Of a stretch of 64,000 bases of DNA, positions 32,390 to 40,800 are shown piece by piece. This DNA is from Dethiosulfovibrio russensis. Its GTDB lineage: Bacteria > Synergistota > Synergistia > Synergistales > Dethiosulfovibrionaceae. The position numbers were made by a program, and so were the translations under genes. The DNA is taken from contig NZ_JAKGUG010000001.1 of NCBI RefSeq assembly GCF_021568855.1, positions 186,001 through 250,000 of the forward strand, in the 5' to 3' direction. Numbering within the stretch: the stretch's first letter is position 1; each line of letters starts with the position of its first letter. A model generated the notes under the pieces. The model worked only from the letters and a program-made list of their open reading frames with translations. It was not told the DNA's origin and made no database searches.

Positions 32390-33163
32390 GTGATCGATCT
32401 TAACGAGTTTTTTGGCATGAAAGGCAAGGTGGCGCTAGTGACAGGAGCGGCTTCAGGAATTGGTTTGGGTATCTCTCGTTTTTTCGCAAATGCCGGAGTG
32501 TCCGTTGCTATGTTCGACATAAATGGCGATGCCGGTCCGGCGAGGAGCGCCGAGATCGAAGGAGATTCTGAGTTTTTTCTGTGTGACGTTACCGATAGCG
32601 GTAGTTGTTCTTGCGGCGTTGACGCCGCCTTGGAGAGGTTCGGGCATATAGACGTACTGGTCAACTGTGCCGGCGTCGCGAGACGAAACGATGTGGTGGG
32701 GTTGAGCGAGAGCGATTGGGATCTGGCTCTCGGGGTGACCCTGAAAAGCGTATTCCTGATGTCAAAGTTCGTGGTTCCCCATATGAGGAGACAGGGCAGA
32801 GGTCGAATAGTCAACATAGGTTCTGGGTGGAGTTTCAAAGGAGGGCCTAAGGCCGTTTCATACTGTGCTGCCAAGGGAGGAGTCTGGAACATGACCAGGG
32901 CTATGGCCATAGATCTGGGACCGGACAATATAAACGTTAACTGCGTGTGTCCCGGAGATATCGATACCCCTATGTTGAAAAGCGAGTGCGAGCAGTTGGG
33001 AGGAGTATACGACGAGAAATACAGAGAGGAGTGTTCTAGGAGACCGATCAAAAGGCTGGGAACTCCAGAGGACGTAGCCAAAAGTGTCTTCTTTCTAGCT
33101 AGCGACATGTCTCCTTGGGTGACCGGAAGTAGTTTGGTCGTCGATGGCGGCGGGATTGCGTAG
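32390..33163 (+). CDS. Short-chain dehydrogenase/reductase (SDR), FabG-like
   Basis: Classical SDR of 257 aa. NAD(P)-binding TGAASGIGLG (19-28), the NCAGVA segment (about 89-94), the catalytic Ser in NIGSGWS, the Tyr-Lys pair in SYCAAKGG and the PGDIDTPM stretch after it. An acidic residue after the second strand (AMFDINGD) suggests NAD preference. GTG at 32390 with GAGGAGGGG upstream is the start. It is the first gene of an operon with two GcvP-like PLP proteins and is divergent from a GntR/FCD regulator, so oxidation of a hydroxy acid or hydroxy amino acid in a catabolic route is plausible. The substrate cannot be read from the sequence. Confidence 0.9.
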   Translation: MIDLNEFFGMKGKVALVTGAASGIGLGISRFFANAGVSVAMFDINGDAGPARSAEIEGDSEFFLCDVTDSGSCSCGVDAALERFGHIDVLVNCAGVARRNDVVGLSESDWDLALGVTLKSVFLMSKFVVPHMRRQGRGRIVNIGSGWSFKGGPKAVSYCAAKGGVWNMTRAMAIDLGPDNINVNCVCPGDIDTPMLKSECEQLGGVYDEKYREECSRRPIKRLGTPEDVAKSVFFLASDMSPWVTGSSLVVDGGGIA

Positions 33164-33186
33164 ATTTTAACTTTAGGAGGTCTGTT

Positions 33187-34566
33187 ATGAAAAAAACGTA
33201 TCCCTATATACCGAACTCGGCACCGGAAGCGCAGAAAGAGATGCTCGAGTATATAGGAGTCCAATCCATAGACGATTTGATTGTCGATATACCGGAAGAA
33301 CTTCGGATCAGGGGAGGGTTGAAGCTTCCCCGTCCATGTCTTTCGGAGGCTGAACTCCGTCGACATATGGACGGAATAATCGACAAAAACATCCCGGCAG
33401 GTAGGAGTATATCCTTTCTTGGTGCCGGTTGTTACAACCATCAGGTTCCGGCGGTGGTGGATGAGATAGTCTCTTCCGCCGAGTTCCTGACAGCCTATGC
33501 GGGCGAACCCTACGAGGACCACGGTCGTTTTCAGGCTCTCTTTGAATATCAGAGCATGATGGCCGAGCTTCTGGACGTTGATGTCTGTAACGTCCCGACC
33601 TACGACGGGGCTCAGGCGGCTGCGACCTCGCTCAGAATGGCTTCCCGTGTTAGCGGCCGAAAAGTGATCCTATTGGCTGGCGCTATCGATCCTGATCGCA
33701 GGGCGGTGATCGAGACGTATCTGGATCCGGTTCTATCTGTCGAATATTTGGGGTACGACGATAGAACAGGGTTGTTAAATCCATCCGATCTGAAAGAGAG
33801 TTTGAACGATAAGGTTGCGGCGGTATACGTCGAGAATCCCTCCTTTCTGGGGTCCATCGAGGAAAGAGGAGGTTCTATAGCCCAAATTACTCACGACGAG
33901 GGAGCGCTTTTCGTCGTATACGTCGATCCTAGTTCTCTGGGTGTTTTAACCCCCCCATCTCGATACGGGGCGGATATCTCCTGTGGAGATATCCAATCTT
34001 TGGGAATTCACATGAACTACGGTACCGGTGGCGGTTTTATAGCGACCAAAGACGATCCTCGGATAGTCGAGGAATATCCGTCAAGGCTGTTCAGCCTGGC
34101 TCCTACCTCCGGAGGGGAGTGGGGCTTTGGAGACGTCCTATGGGAGAGGACATCCTTTGCCAATAGGGAGACCTCTAAAGAGTTTGTGGGGACCCACTCC
34201 GCCTTGTGGGGGATCGGAGCTGGGGTATATCTGGCTACCATGGGGCCTCGTGGAATGGAGGACCTCGGACGGGGCATAATGCAGCGTTCTCTCTATGCTA
34301 AAAAACGCCTTTCCGAAATTCCGGGGGTCTCCACCGATCGTTTCGGATCGGTGTCATTTAAGGAATTCGTCGTCGATTTCAACCATACCGGGAAATGCGT
34401 GAAAGATATCAACGAGTATCTGCTGGGTAAGGGCATATTCGGAGGCAAGGATATCTCCTCGGATTTTAAAGAACTGGGGCAGTGTGCTCTCTTCTGCGTC
34501 ACCGAGATGACAAGCGCCGAGGATATCGATTTTCTCGTGGAGACTCTACGGGATTGTCTAGGGTAA
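33187..34566 (+). CDS. Glycine dehydrogenase (decarboxylating) subunit 1-like PLP-fold protein (GcvPA paralogue)
   Basis: 459 aa, normal for the non-catalytic half of two-part glycine decarboxylase. The start PYIPNSAPEAQKEMLEYIGVQSIDDLIVDIPEELR and SFLGAGCYNHQVPAVVDEI follow GcvPA closely. Other signatures differ: the usual TPYQPEISQG region reads AGEPYEDHGR (about 105-114), GEGQ reads GDIQ (267-270), and the conserved REKATSNICTNQ region is replaced by NRETSKEFVGTHSA (about 326-339). These segments help build the active site in the A/B complex, so a substrate other than glycine is likely. It is followed 16 bp later by the B-type subunit. No gcvT, gcvH or lipoyl-synthesis genes are in the window. 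SD AGGAGG precedes the ATG. Confidence 0.82.
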   Translation: MKKTYPYIPNSAPEAQKEMLEYIGVQSIDDLIVDIPEELRIRGGLKLPRPCLSEAELRRHMDGIIDKNIPAGRSISFLGAGCYNHQVPAVVDEIVSSAEFLTAYAGEPYEDHGRFQALFEYQSMMAELLDVDVCNVPTYDGAQAAATSLRMASRVSGRKVILLAGAIDPDRRAVIETYLDPVLSVEYLGYDDRTGLLNPSDLKESLNDKVAAVYVENPSFLGSIEERGGSIAQITHDEGALFVVYVDPSSLGVLTPPSRYGADISCGDIQSLGIHMNYGTGGGFIATKDDPRIVEEYPSRLFSLAPTSGGEWGFGDVLWERTSFANRETSKEFVGTHSALWGIGAGVYLATMGPRGMEDLGRGIMQRSLYAKKRLSEIPGVSTDRFGSVSFKEFVVDFNHTGKCVKDINEYLLGKGIFGGKDISSDFKELGQCALFCVTEMTSAEDIDFLVETLRDCLG

Positions 34567-34582
34567 GCGGGGAGGTCTCGAT

Positions 34583-36154
34583 ATGAATAAAACCGCTATG
34601 ATCCGTAGATTTCACCAGGCGAGTTGGGATGAACCGATAATATTCGATCTCAGCGAACCAGGTCAGAGAGGGGTGTTGGTGCCTGAGGCGGGGCCGAAGA
34701 TAGAGGAATCCGTTGGAGACGGTCTCTCCGCCATCCCGGAATCCATGCGTCGCTCCGATATTCCGCTGTTGCCCGAGATGGGACAGCCTCAGGTGTTGCG
34801 ACATTTCAACCATCTGGCCCAGGAGAACCTGGGAGCCGATTACAACGTCGATATAGGACAGGGGACCTGTACGATGAAGTACAGCCCTAAGGTCAACGAG
34901 ATATTTGCAACTTCCTCTAAAATAACCGATCTCCATCCCTATCAAGATGAATCGACCGTCCAAGGAGCCCTTGAGGTCATGTACCGCCTGGGGGAGTGTT
35001 TCAAGGAGATTTCCGGCCTGGACTGTTTCAGTCTTCAGCCTGGAGGTGGGTCACACGGAGCTCTGGCGATGGCCACCGTAGTTCGTTCATATTTTAGGGA
35101 TAGAGGCGAGGAGGATCGTAGAGACGAGGTGATAACCACCTTTTTCTCCCATCCCGCCGACGCGGCTGTTCCGATAGTGAAGGGGTTTAAGGTGGTAGTC
35201 CTTCCGCCCGATAAGGACGGTTTGCCCGATTTTGAAGCCTTTAAGGCCGCTTTATCCGATCGTACTGCTGCTATATTTTTCACCAATCCCGAGGACACCG
35301 GTATATTCAACGGTCGTATAAAGGATTTCACCGGTTTGGCCAGGAAATTCGGTGCTCTATGTTGTTATGACCAGGCCAATGCCAACGGATTGCTCGGTAT
35401 CGCTCGGGCGAAAGAGGCCGATTTTGATCTCTCATTTTTCAATCTTCATAAGACTTTCTCCTCTCCTCACGGATGTGGAGGTCCTGCAACAGGTCTGGTC
35501 GCTGCTAGGCAGTTCCTAGGGGCTTACCTACCCGCTCCTCTGGTCGTTAAAAAAGGAGACCGTTTTTCGCTGGACTGGGATATGCCTAAAAGCTGTGGGA
35601 AGATAAAGGCGTTTTACGGCACTCTTCCGGTTATCGTCAGGGCTTATGCCTGGATTATGAGCCTAGGAGCCGAAGGTCTGAACGAGGTCTCCAGGGTAGC
35701 CATTCTCAACAATAACTATGTTATGAAAAAGCTTCTCTCCATAAAGGGCTGTTCCATCTCCTTTCCCGATCATTCTCCGAGAATAGAACAAGCGAGGTAC
35801 AGCTGGAGAAAACTCAAAGAGGACACGGGGTTCGGCACCGAGGACGTTCAGCGTCGTATAGCTGACTTCGGAACTCATTACTGGTCCAGTCACGAACCCT
35901 GGGTTATCCCCGAACCGTTTACAGTGGAACCGAGCGAGTCCTATTCAAAGGCCGATCTTGACGAGTTCTGTGCCATATTGGAACGGATCTCCCAAGAGTG
36001 TTACGACGATCCTGATACCATCCGACATGCTCCGCATAATAGCACTATACACCACGTGGATCACGACGTTTTGGACGATCCCGATCTTTGGGCCATAACC
36101 TGGAGAGCGTATAAAAAGAAATACGACGGCTATTTTGAGAGAAGGAAAGATTGA
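34583..36154 (+). CDS. Glycine dehydrogenase (decarboxylating) subunit 2-like PLP enzyme (GcvPB paralogue)
   Basis: 523 aa, fold-type I PLP enzyme. The PLP-binding Lys290 lies in FNLHKTFSSPHGCGGP, close to the NLHKTFSTPHGGGGP of GcvPB; GTCTMKYSPKVNE (95-107) and LHPYQDESTVQGALEVMYRL also match. However, the SAHGTNPAS motif near the cofactor and substrate is SHPADAAVP (189-197), and GANLNA is QANANG (264-269). So it retains the cofactor site and differs around the substrate. With the A-type partner just upstream it should form an alpha2beta2-like decarboxylase acting on an amino acid, possibly without H-protein. ATG at 34583 with GGGGAGG upstream. The operon ends at a strong hairpin. Confidence 0.82.
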   Translation: MNKTAMIRRFHQASWDEPIIFDLSEPGQRGVLVPEAGPKIEESVGDGLSAIPESMRRSDIPLLPEMGQPQVLRHFNHLAQENLGADYNVDIGQGTCTMKYSPKVNEIFATSSKITDLHPYQDESTVQGALEVMYRLGECFKEISGLDCFSLQPGGGSHGALAMATVVRSYFRDRGEEDRRDEVITTFFSHPADAAVPIVKGFKVVVLPPDKDGLPDFEAFKAALSDRTAAIFFTNPEDTGIFNGRIKDFTGLARKFGALCCYDQANANGLLGIARAKEADFDLSFFNLHKTFSSPHGCGGPATGLVAARQFLGAYLPAPLVVKKGDRFSLDWDMPKSCGKIKAFYGTLPVIVRAYAWIMSLGAEGLNEVSRVAILNNNYVMKKLLSIKGCSISFPDHSPRIEQARYSWRKLKEDTGFGTEDVQRRIADFGTHYWSSHEPWVIPEPFTVEPSESYSKADLDEFCAILERISQECYDDPDTIRHAPHNSTIHHVDHDVLDDPDLWAITWRAYKKKYDGYFERRKD

Positions 36155-36158
36155 TTCT

Positions 36159-36207
36159 CGGCCTTTGGACGTGGGTTTCGGTTCACGTCTAAAGGCCGTT
36201 CTTTTTT
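36159..36207 (+). terminator. Intrinsic terminator after the GcvPB-like gene
   Basis: The 15-bp stem 36159-36173 with 36184-36198 (one G-T pair) has a ten-base loop and is followed by TTCTTTTTT. It separates the SDR-gcvP-like genes from the kinase and antiporter genes, unless read through. Confidence 0.9.
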
Positions 36208-36226
36208 AGAAAAGAGGGGTGATGCT

Positions 36227-37345
36227 TTGAAAACCGTCGGTTTTATAGTCAACCCCGTTGCAGGAATGGGAGGGGCGGTGGGACTAAAGGGAACCGATGG
36301 CCCGGAGATCCTGGAGCGGGCCATCGCTTTGGGAGCTGTCCCTAAAGCGATGGAAAGGGCTATCTCAGTCCTGAGGGGATTGATGGATCTCGATGAGGTT
36401 AGATGGATAACCTGTCCCGGTCCTATGGGGGAGGAGGCGTTTCTGTCTTTAGGCATGGATTTTGAGGTGTTAGACGGCGATTTCGCTATTCCTACGACCG
36501 GTCGAGATACCGCTTTCGCGACCGAAAAAATGATCGATATGAACGTGGATCTCCTGAGTTTTGTCGGAGGGGACGGTACAGCCAGAGATGTCGCGTCCGT
36601 AATTGGAGATCGAATACCGGTGGTAGGGATTCCCGGCGGGGTTAAGTTGCACTCCGCGGTTTTCGCGAAGACTCCGCTGAAAGCGGGGGAAATACTCGAG
36701 AGATATATCAGGGGGAGGATAGACGACTTTCGTCTTGCCGAGGTGATGGACATAGATGAAGAAGCGTTCAGAGATGGGAGACTGTCCGCCAGCCTTTACG
36801 GATATATGAGAGTCCCGGTATCACCGGAGGCCATGCAGTCTAAGAAGTCGGGAAGACACAGAGAGTCGTCGTCCTTCCGGTTGAAGGAATTAGCCTGTTA
36901 CGTCACTTCTTCCATGGATGAGGACGTCATATATCTACTTGGGTCGGGGGCCACCGTTAAGGGGCTTTCAGATTATCTCGGTATCGACGGAACCTTGCTC
37001 GGAGTCGATGCCGTCATAGGAGGAAGGATGATCGGCAAGGATATGACCGAGGAAGAGATAAGGAAAGCGATCGAAGCGACCTCCCTCAAGGTAGCCATGA
37101 TTCTCTCTCCAATAGGAGGACAGGGATTTCTGTTGGGAAGAGGAAACCAACAGCTTAGTCCCGATATCGTTCGTTCCGTAGGAAAGGAGGGGATATCGGT
37201 TATAGCAACCCCTGAAAAAATGGAGGAGCTTTTTGGAAAACCTCTGCTGGTTGATACGGGGGACCGAGAGCTGGACGAAGAGCTGAGGGGATTTGTGTCG
37301 GTTATAGTCGGAGACAGTAGAGAGCTTATATGGCCTTTGGAATGA
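36227..37345 (+). CDS. ATP-NAD kinase / AcoX family protein (COG3199-like)
   Basis: 372 aa. N-terminal NAD-kinase-like Rossmann region with GFIVNPVAGMGGAVGLKGTDG (4-24) and the diagnostic FVGGDGTARDV (about 105-115) followed by VVGIPGGVKLHSAVFA, as in the AcoX/ATP-NAD kinase family. A C-terminal half (about 220-372) with DEDVIYLLGSGATVKGL and SPIGGQGFLLGRGNQQLSP completes the family pattern. The substrate is NAD for some members and unknown for AcoX types. TTG at 36227 has GAGGGG seven bases upstream. It lies between the terminator of the GcvP-like operon and nhaC, 36 bp before the latter. Confidence 0.82.
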   Translation: MKTVGFIVNPVAGMGGAVGLKGTDGPEILERAIALGAVPKAMERAISVLRGLMDLDEVRWITCPGPMGEEAFLSLGMDFEVLDGDFAIPTTGRDTAFATEKMIDMNVDLLSFVGGDGTARDVASVIGDRIPVVGIPGGVKLHSAVFAKTPLKAGEILERYIRGRIDDFRLAEVMDIDEEAFRDGRLSASLYGYMRVPVSPEAMQSKKSGRHRESSSFRLKELACYVTSSMDEDVIYLLGSGATVKGLSDYLGIDGTLLGVDAVIGGRMIGKDMTEEEIRKAIEATSLKVAMILSPIGGQGFLLGRGNQQLSPDIVRSVGKEGISVIATPEKMEELFGKPLLVDTGDRELDEELRGFVSVIVGDSRELIWPLE

Positions 37346-37381
37346 TGTTTGAATGTGAACTTGGTTGGGAGGTATTTAAGA

Positions 37382-38938
37382 ATGGAATCTGTCGGATACG
37401 GATTATGGGCGGTATTGCCGCCTTTGGTCGCCATAATACTGTGTTTCAGGACCAAGATGGTCCTTCCGTCGCTTTTTGCCGGGCTTTTTACCGGAGCGGT
37501 TATAGTATCGCACGGTAATGTTCTTGCAGGTATCGGATACTCTCTTGAGACGATCGTCGATAACGTGGTGGATCCATGGAACGCGAGATTGCTGCTTTTT
37601 ACTTTTTTCATGGGAGTAGGGATATCCTTCATATGGAGGCTGGGAGGCAGCTTTGCGTTGGCGGATCAGGCCAAGAAGAGGATAAAGACCAGAAGATCGG
37701 TCTGTCTCGGTACCTGGCTTTTGGGAATGGGCACATCCATCAACGATTGTCTGGTCGCCGCCGTCGATGGCAACGTCTTCAGGGATATCTGTAAAGAGTA
37801 CAGGGTCTCTTCCGAGAAATTTTCATACGTTCTAGATTCCACAGCTGCTCCGGCCGCCGCTCTGTTCATCTCCGATTGGGTTGCCTATCAGATAGGGATG
37901 ATTCAACAGGGATTGGATATCGCCGGAATAACTACCATAAAACCGGTGGAGGCTTACGTTAAGACTATTCCGTTTAACCTCTATTCCATATTTACGTTGT
38001 TTTTCGTTGGAGTTCTTATGTATACGGGCAAGGACTATGGACCGATGTTAAAGGCAGAGATGAGGGCTATCTCTACGGGTAAGTTCAACCGGGATGGAGC
38101 CGTACCGATGTTGGACGTAGGGTCTGAGCTGGGAGAACCTATAAAGACCAACCCGATGGTTATAACATTCGTACTGCCCCTTTTAGCGGCTTTCGTGGTT
38201 ATTCTAGCGGGGCTTTACTGGACCGGAAGGAGCGGAACCTCTCTTATGGGGGTCTTGGAGAATTCGGATGCGTCGATAGCTTTGCTTTGGGGGGCCTTTG
38301 CTATGGCGGCGACGGGGGTAACACTGGCTCTAATGACGAGGATAATGGACTTCAAGGACGCGATGGATACCTTCGTAGATGGTTTTAAACTGATGGTCTT
38401 GACCGCCTCCATATTGGTGATGGCATGGTCCCTTGGTGCGATAACGAAGGAGATGGGGTTGGCTCAATTCATAATAGAAAAAATCGGTACGGATTTACCT
38501 TTCGTGATGCTTCCAGTGATTATCTTCTTGCTTTCCATATTGATAGCTTTTGCTACCGGGACATCTTGGGGAACCATGGCCATCATGACTCCCTTGGCTA
38601 TTCCCCTCGCTTACAACATAACGGGGGATCCCTCGACATCGTCCGCCATTGCCGGTGTGGTTCTGTCTGGTGCTATATTTGGAGATCACTGTTCACCTAT
38701 ATCCGATACAACCGTGATGTCCTCTATCTTTTCCGGGGCCGATCATATAGATCACGTAGCCACCCAGTTACCCTACGCCATTACCGTAGCGGTGGTGGTG
38801 TTGTCCATGTACATTTTGTACGGGGCTTTCAGGATCTCTCCTGCGATTTTAATACCTATGGGCATGGTTTTGCTATTGTTGCTGCAGAAACTCCTTCACG
38901 TGGGGTACTTGAGAGGTTTGAAGGTGAGTGAATCTTAG
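37382..38938 (+). CDS. nhaC: Na+/H+ antiporter, NhaC family
   Basis: Polytopic membrane protein of 518 aa with about eleven to twelve segments. NhaC-type features: GTWLLGMGTSINDCLVAAVDGNVFRD, STAAPAAALFISDWVAYQIGM, and the strongly conserved FATGTSWGTMAIMTPLAIPLA and GAIFGDHCSPISDTTVMSS (late third). Family members exchange Na+ for H+, while some act as substrate/Na+ exchangers (for example malate-lactate). ATG at 37382 has GGGAGG nine bases upstream, better than in-frame starts further up. Given the neighbours, it could import or export the substrate or product of the GcvP-like pathway; that is inference. Confidence 0.88.
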   Translation: MESVGYGLWAVLPPLVAIILCFRTKMVLPSLFAGLFTGAVIVSHGNVLAGIGYSLETIVDNVVDPWNARLLLFTFFMGVGISFIWRLGGSFALADQAKKRIKTRRSVCLGTWLLGMGTSINDCLVAAVDGNVFRDICKEYRVSSEKFSYVLDSTAAPAAALFISDWVAYQIGMIQQGLDIAGITTIKPVEAYVKTIPFNLYSIFTLFFVGVLMYTGKDYGPMLKAEMRAISTGKFNRDGAVPMLDVGSELGEPIKTNPMVITFVLPLLAAFVVILAGLYWTGRSGTSLMGVLENSDASIALLWGAFAMAATGVTLALMTRIMDFKDAMDTFVDGFKLMVLTASILVMAWSLGAITKEMGLAQFIIEKIGTDLPFVMLPVIIFLLSILIAFATGTSWGTMAIMTPLAIPLAYNITGDPSTSSAIAGVVLSGAIFGDHCSPISDTTVMSSIFSGADHIDHVATQLPYAITVAVVVLSMYILYGAFRISPAILIPMGMVLLLLLQKLLHVGYLRGLKVSES

Positions 38939-38957
38939 GAGAACGATCTAAAACAAA

Positions 38958-38990
38958 AAAGGCCCTCCATTTTTATGGAAGGCCTTTAAT
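38958..38990. terminator. Bidirectional terminator between nhaC and the tRNA pair
   Basis: GGCCCTCCAT (38961-38970), TTTT loop, ATGGAAGGCC (38975-38984), with AAAAAA on one side and TTT-AA-TTTTT on the other. On the minus strand it ends in six T, ideal for the tRNA operon. Confidence 0.85.
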
Positions 38991-38993
38991 TTT

Positions 38994-39069
38994 TGGCAGT
39001 CCCTAGGGGGTTCGAACCCCTGTTACCGGGCTGAGAACCCGGCGTCCTAGACCACTAGACGAAGGGACC
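38994..39069 (-). tRNA. tRNA-Glu (anticodon CTC)
   Basis: 76 nt with encoded CCA. Acceptor GGTCCCT/AGGGACT, D arm with GTCTAGTGGTCTAGGAC, anticodon stem CCGGG/CCCGG around TTCTCAG (anticodon CTC), T arm AGGGGTTCGAACCCCCT. It is second in a tandem after tRNA-Gln. Confidence 0.95.
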
Positions 39070-39072
39070 ATT

Positions 39073-39146
39073 TGGCTGGGGAACAGGGATTCGAACCCCG
39101 ATTACCTGATCCAGAGTCAGGCGTCCTGCCGTTGGACGATTCCCCA
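39073..39146 (-). tRNA. tRNA-Gln (anticodon CTG)
   Basis: 74 nt with encoded CCA. Acceptor TGGGGAA/TTCCCCA, D arm GTCCAACGGCAGGAC, anticodon stem CCTGA/TCAGG around CTCTGGA (anticodon CTG), T arm CGGGGTTCGAATCCCTG. Only three bases separate it from tRNA-Glu. Confidence 0.95.
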
Positions 39147-39180
39147 ATGGTCGACCGAGCTTCAGCCCGGTGCGAAAGGT

Positions 39181-39209
39181 ATAATACCATGGAGGTTGGA
39201 TGTTCGCAA
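39181..39209 (-). promoter_or_regulatory. Promoter of the tRNA-Gln/tRNA-Glu operon
   Basis: On the minus strand TTGCGA (39209-39204), 17-bp spacer, TATTAT (39186-39181), about 35 bp before tRNA-Gln. Confidence 0.7.
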
Positions 39210-39460
39210 CCCCGGAATAAATATCGAAATAGTCCCTTTTTTGGACGTACTTCTCCTCTTTTACGAAACCGGCTGTATGGCTATAATGGCAAAAGAGGAA
39301 CGAAGTATTTGGAACGTCTATTTTAGCGTACCTCTAAAAACGCGAGTTCTCCGTGAGGTTGTTGTCCCGATGGAGCCCGTATGGGAGGATCTCACGGAGG
39401 AGAGAGGTCTTAGAGGTGCCACCTAGACGTTATCGTATTATCTTGAGGAGTGATAGTGTT
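39210..39460. other. Intergenic stretch between the tRNA promoter and the aldolase-like gene
   Basis: Apart from a possible plus-strand promoter (TTTACG 39260-39265, 16-bp spacer, TATAAT 39282-39287), I see no structured RNA or convincing gene. Short open frames here, including 46 codons at 39285-39426, lack a usable ribosome site. Confidence 0.5.
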
Positions 39461-40714
39461 ATGGTATCCAAAGAGAGCTCGTATCTCGACAGACGTCCTC
39501 TAAACGTCAGAGCTAGATGGGGTTCCGAGGACGTGGCATTGGTCAGCGGGCGAGATGTCTTCGGCGCTATGAAGCATAAAGGAGCAATCGCTTTGGCCGC
39601 GAACGCTAGACATCCCCTTACGGTAAAAGGGATTCTGAAGGCAGCAAAAAAACTCGATGCCGCGGTCGTGATAGAAATAGCGAAATCGGAGACCAACTAT
39701 TGTGGAAGTAACTTCGATAGTCTGCCGGAGGCTGCCGTTCGGTACTCATCTGAGATCGGTCACGGAGCGGTCTTTGCCCTTCATGTGGACCACTACGGCA
39801 TAAAAGGCTACGACGACGTTATTAAGGCGGTCTCCGACCTAGGCAGGATAGTCAAAAACGGTTGGACCTCAGTCGCCATAGACGCCTCCCATCTTCCCGA
39901 TTGGGAGAATCTCTGTGCTACTAGAGATGTCGCCATGCACGTGCCTCCTTATTTTGGTCTGGAGGTCGAGGTAGGCGAGATAAAAGGAGCGGGGGAACTT
40001 TCAACGGTAGAGGAGGCTCTTTACTTCGTGGGCGGATTGAATTCCTGGAGCGTCTTCCCCGATCTTTTGGCCATCTCAAACGGGAGTTTACACGGTACCT
40101 ACGATGCCTCGAAGGGGCAGGCGGAGGGGATCGATCTCAAGAGGACGAAGGAAATCGCCGAAGCCATAGCCCCCTACGGTGTATCCATAGCTCAACACGG
40201 CATATCCGGTACTGCCATAGACAAGTGTGCTGAATTCTCAAAATATGGCATAAACAAGGGTAACGTGGCCACTTTATTCCAAAACGTGCTGTTCGGAATC
40301 AAGATGGATCAGGAGACCGGTAACGCCGTAATAGAAGGGGATAGCTATGTGAAAGAGCCGGATCGAGGGATACCGATGGATCTATGGAAAGATCTGGTCT
40401 CTTGGTGCGACGGTCAGGGTTACAGTCGTAAGGACGGGAACTATAAAAAAGCCAATCTTCCTTTCTGGGAGCGGATAGCGTCTCTTCCTTCGGAGCGTGT
40501 CGATATGATAGTCGAGGAGACCCAATGGTGGGCCGAGAGGTTCATAAAGGCCTTCAACGCGGAGGGGACCGCCGAGATAGTCAAGGAAAGGATGTCTTCC
40601 AGGGAAAACTGGAATCCGTTCCCCGATACTAAGGTCCAAGCCTCTCGAGGGGATTTCGGTGCGGACAAAGCTCCCAACGCAGCTAAGAAAGACGGCGAGG
40701 ACTACTCCGACTAG
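39461..40714 (+). CDS. Class II fructose-bisphosphate aldolase-like protein
   Basis: 417 aa TIM-barrel enzyme of the class II aldolase group. Zinc and catalytic elements are present: AANARHPLTVKGILKAA (46-62), HVDHYG with Asp110 and His111, EVEVGEIKG (168-176), NGSLHGTYD with His211, and QHGISGT with His246. The protein is about 60-100 residues longer than standard class II aldolases and diverges strongly in sequence, especially a C-terminal 90-residue extension (VDMIVEETQWWAERFIKAF...). ATG at 39461 follows GAGGAG by ten bases; the upstream extension of the frame does not look coding. It could be gluconeogenic/glycolytic aldolase or a relative with another keto-sugar phosphate substrate. Monocistronic, with a weak hairpin after it. 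Confidence 0.8.
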   Translation: MVSKESSYLDRRPLNVRARWGSEDVALVSGRDVFGAMKHKGAIALAANARHPLTVKGILKAAKKLDAAVVIEIAKSETNYCGSNFDSLPEAAVRYSSEIGHGAVFALHVDHYGIKGYDDVIKAVSDLGRIVKNGWTSVAIDASHLPDWENLCATRDVAMHVPPYFGLEVEVGEIKGAGELSTVEEALYFVGGLNSWSVFPDLLAISNGSLHGTYDASKGQAEGIDLKRTKEIAEAIAPYGVSIAQHGISGTAIDKCAEFSKYGINKGNVATLFQNVLFGIKMDQETGNAVIEGDSYVKEPDRGIPMDLWKDLVSWCDGQGYSRKDGNYKKANLPFWERIASLPSERVDMIVEETQWWAERFIKAFNAEGTAEIVKERMSSRENWNPFPDTKVQASRGDFGADKAPNAAKKDGEDYSD

Positions 40715-40728
40715 AACATTTTACCCAG

Positions 40729-40756
40729 AGGCCTCCTATTATGGAGGCCTTTACTA
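40729..40756 (+). terminator. Weak hairpin terminator after the aldolase-like gene
   Basis: AGGCCTCC (40729-40736), loop TATTAT, GGAGGCCT (40743-40750), then TTACTATA; the T tract is poor. Confidence 0.5.
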
Positions 40757-40800
40757 TATAATTTCAAGGCCGATGTTCGATTTTAAAGGGGGCTTGGAAA

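Noticed and set aside
32335-33522. 395-codon open frame on the minus strand across the SDR and GcvPA-like genes
   Set aside because: It is antisense to two well-recognised genes; its translation is Ser/Pro/Thr-rich with no motif, as expected for a shadow frame.
39285-39426. 46-codon open frame (MAKEERSIWNVYF...) before the aldolase-like gene
   Set aside because: The residues look plausible, but there is no ribosome site and the only nearby promoter-like -10 overlaps the proposed start codon.
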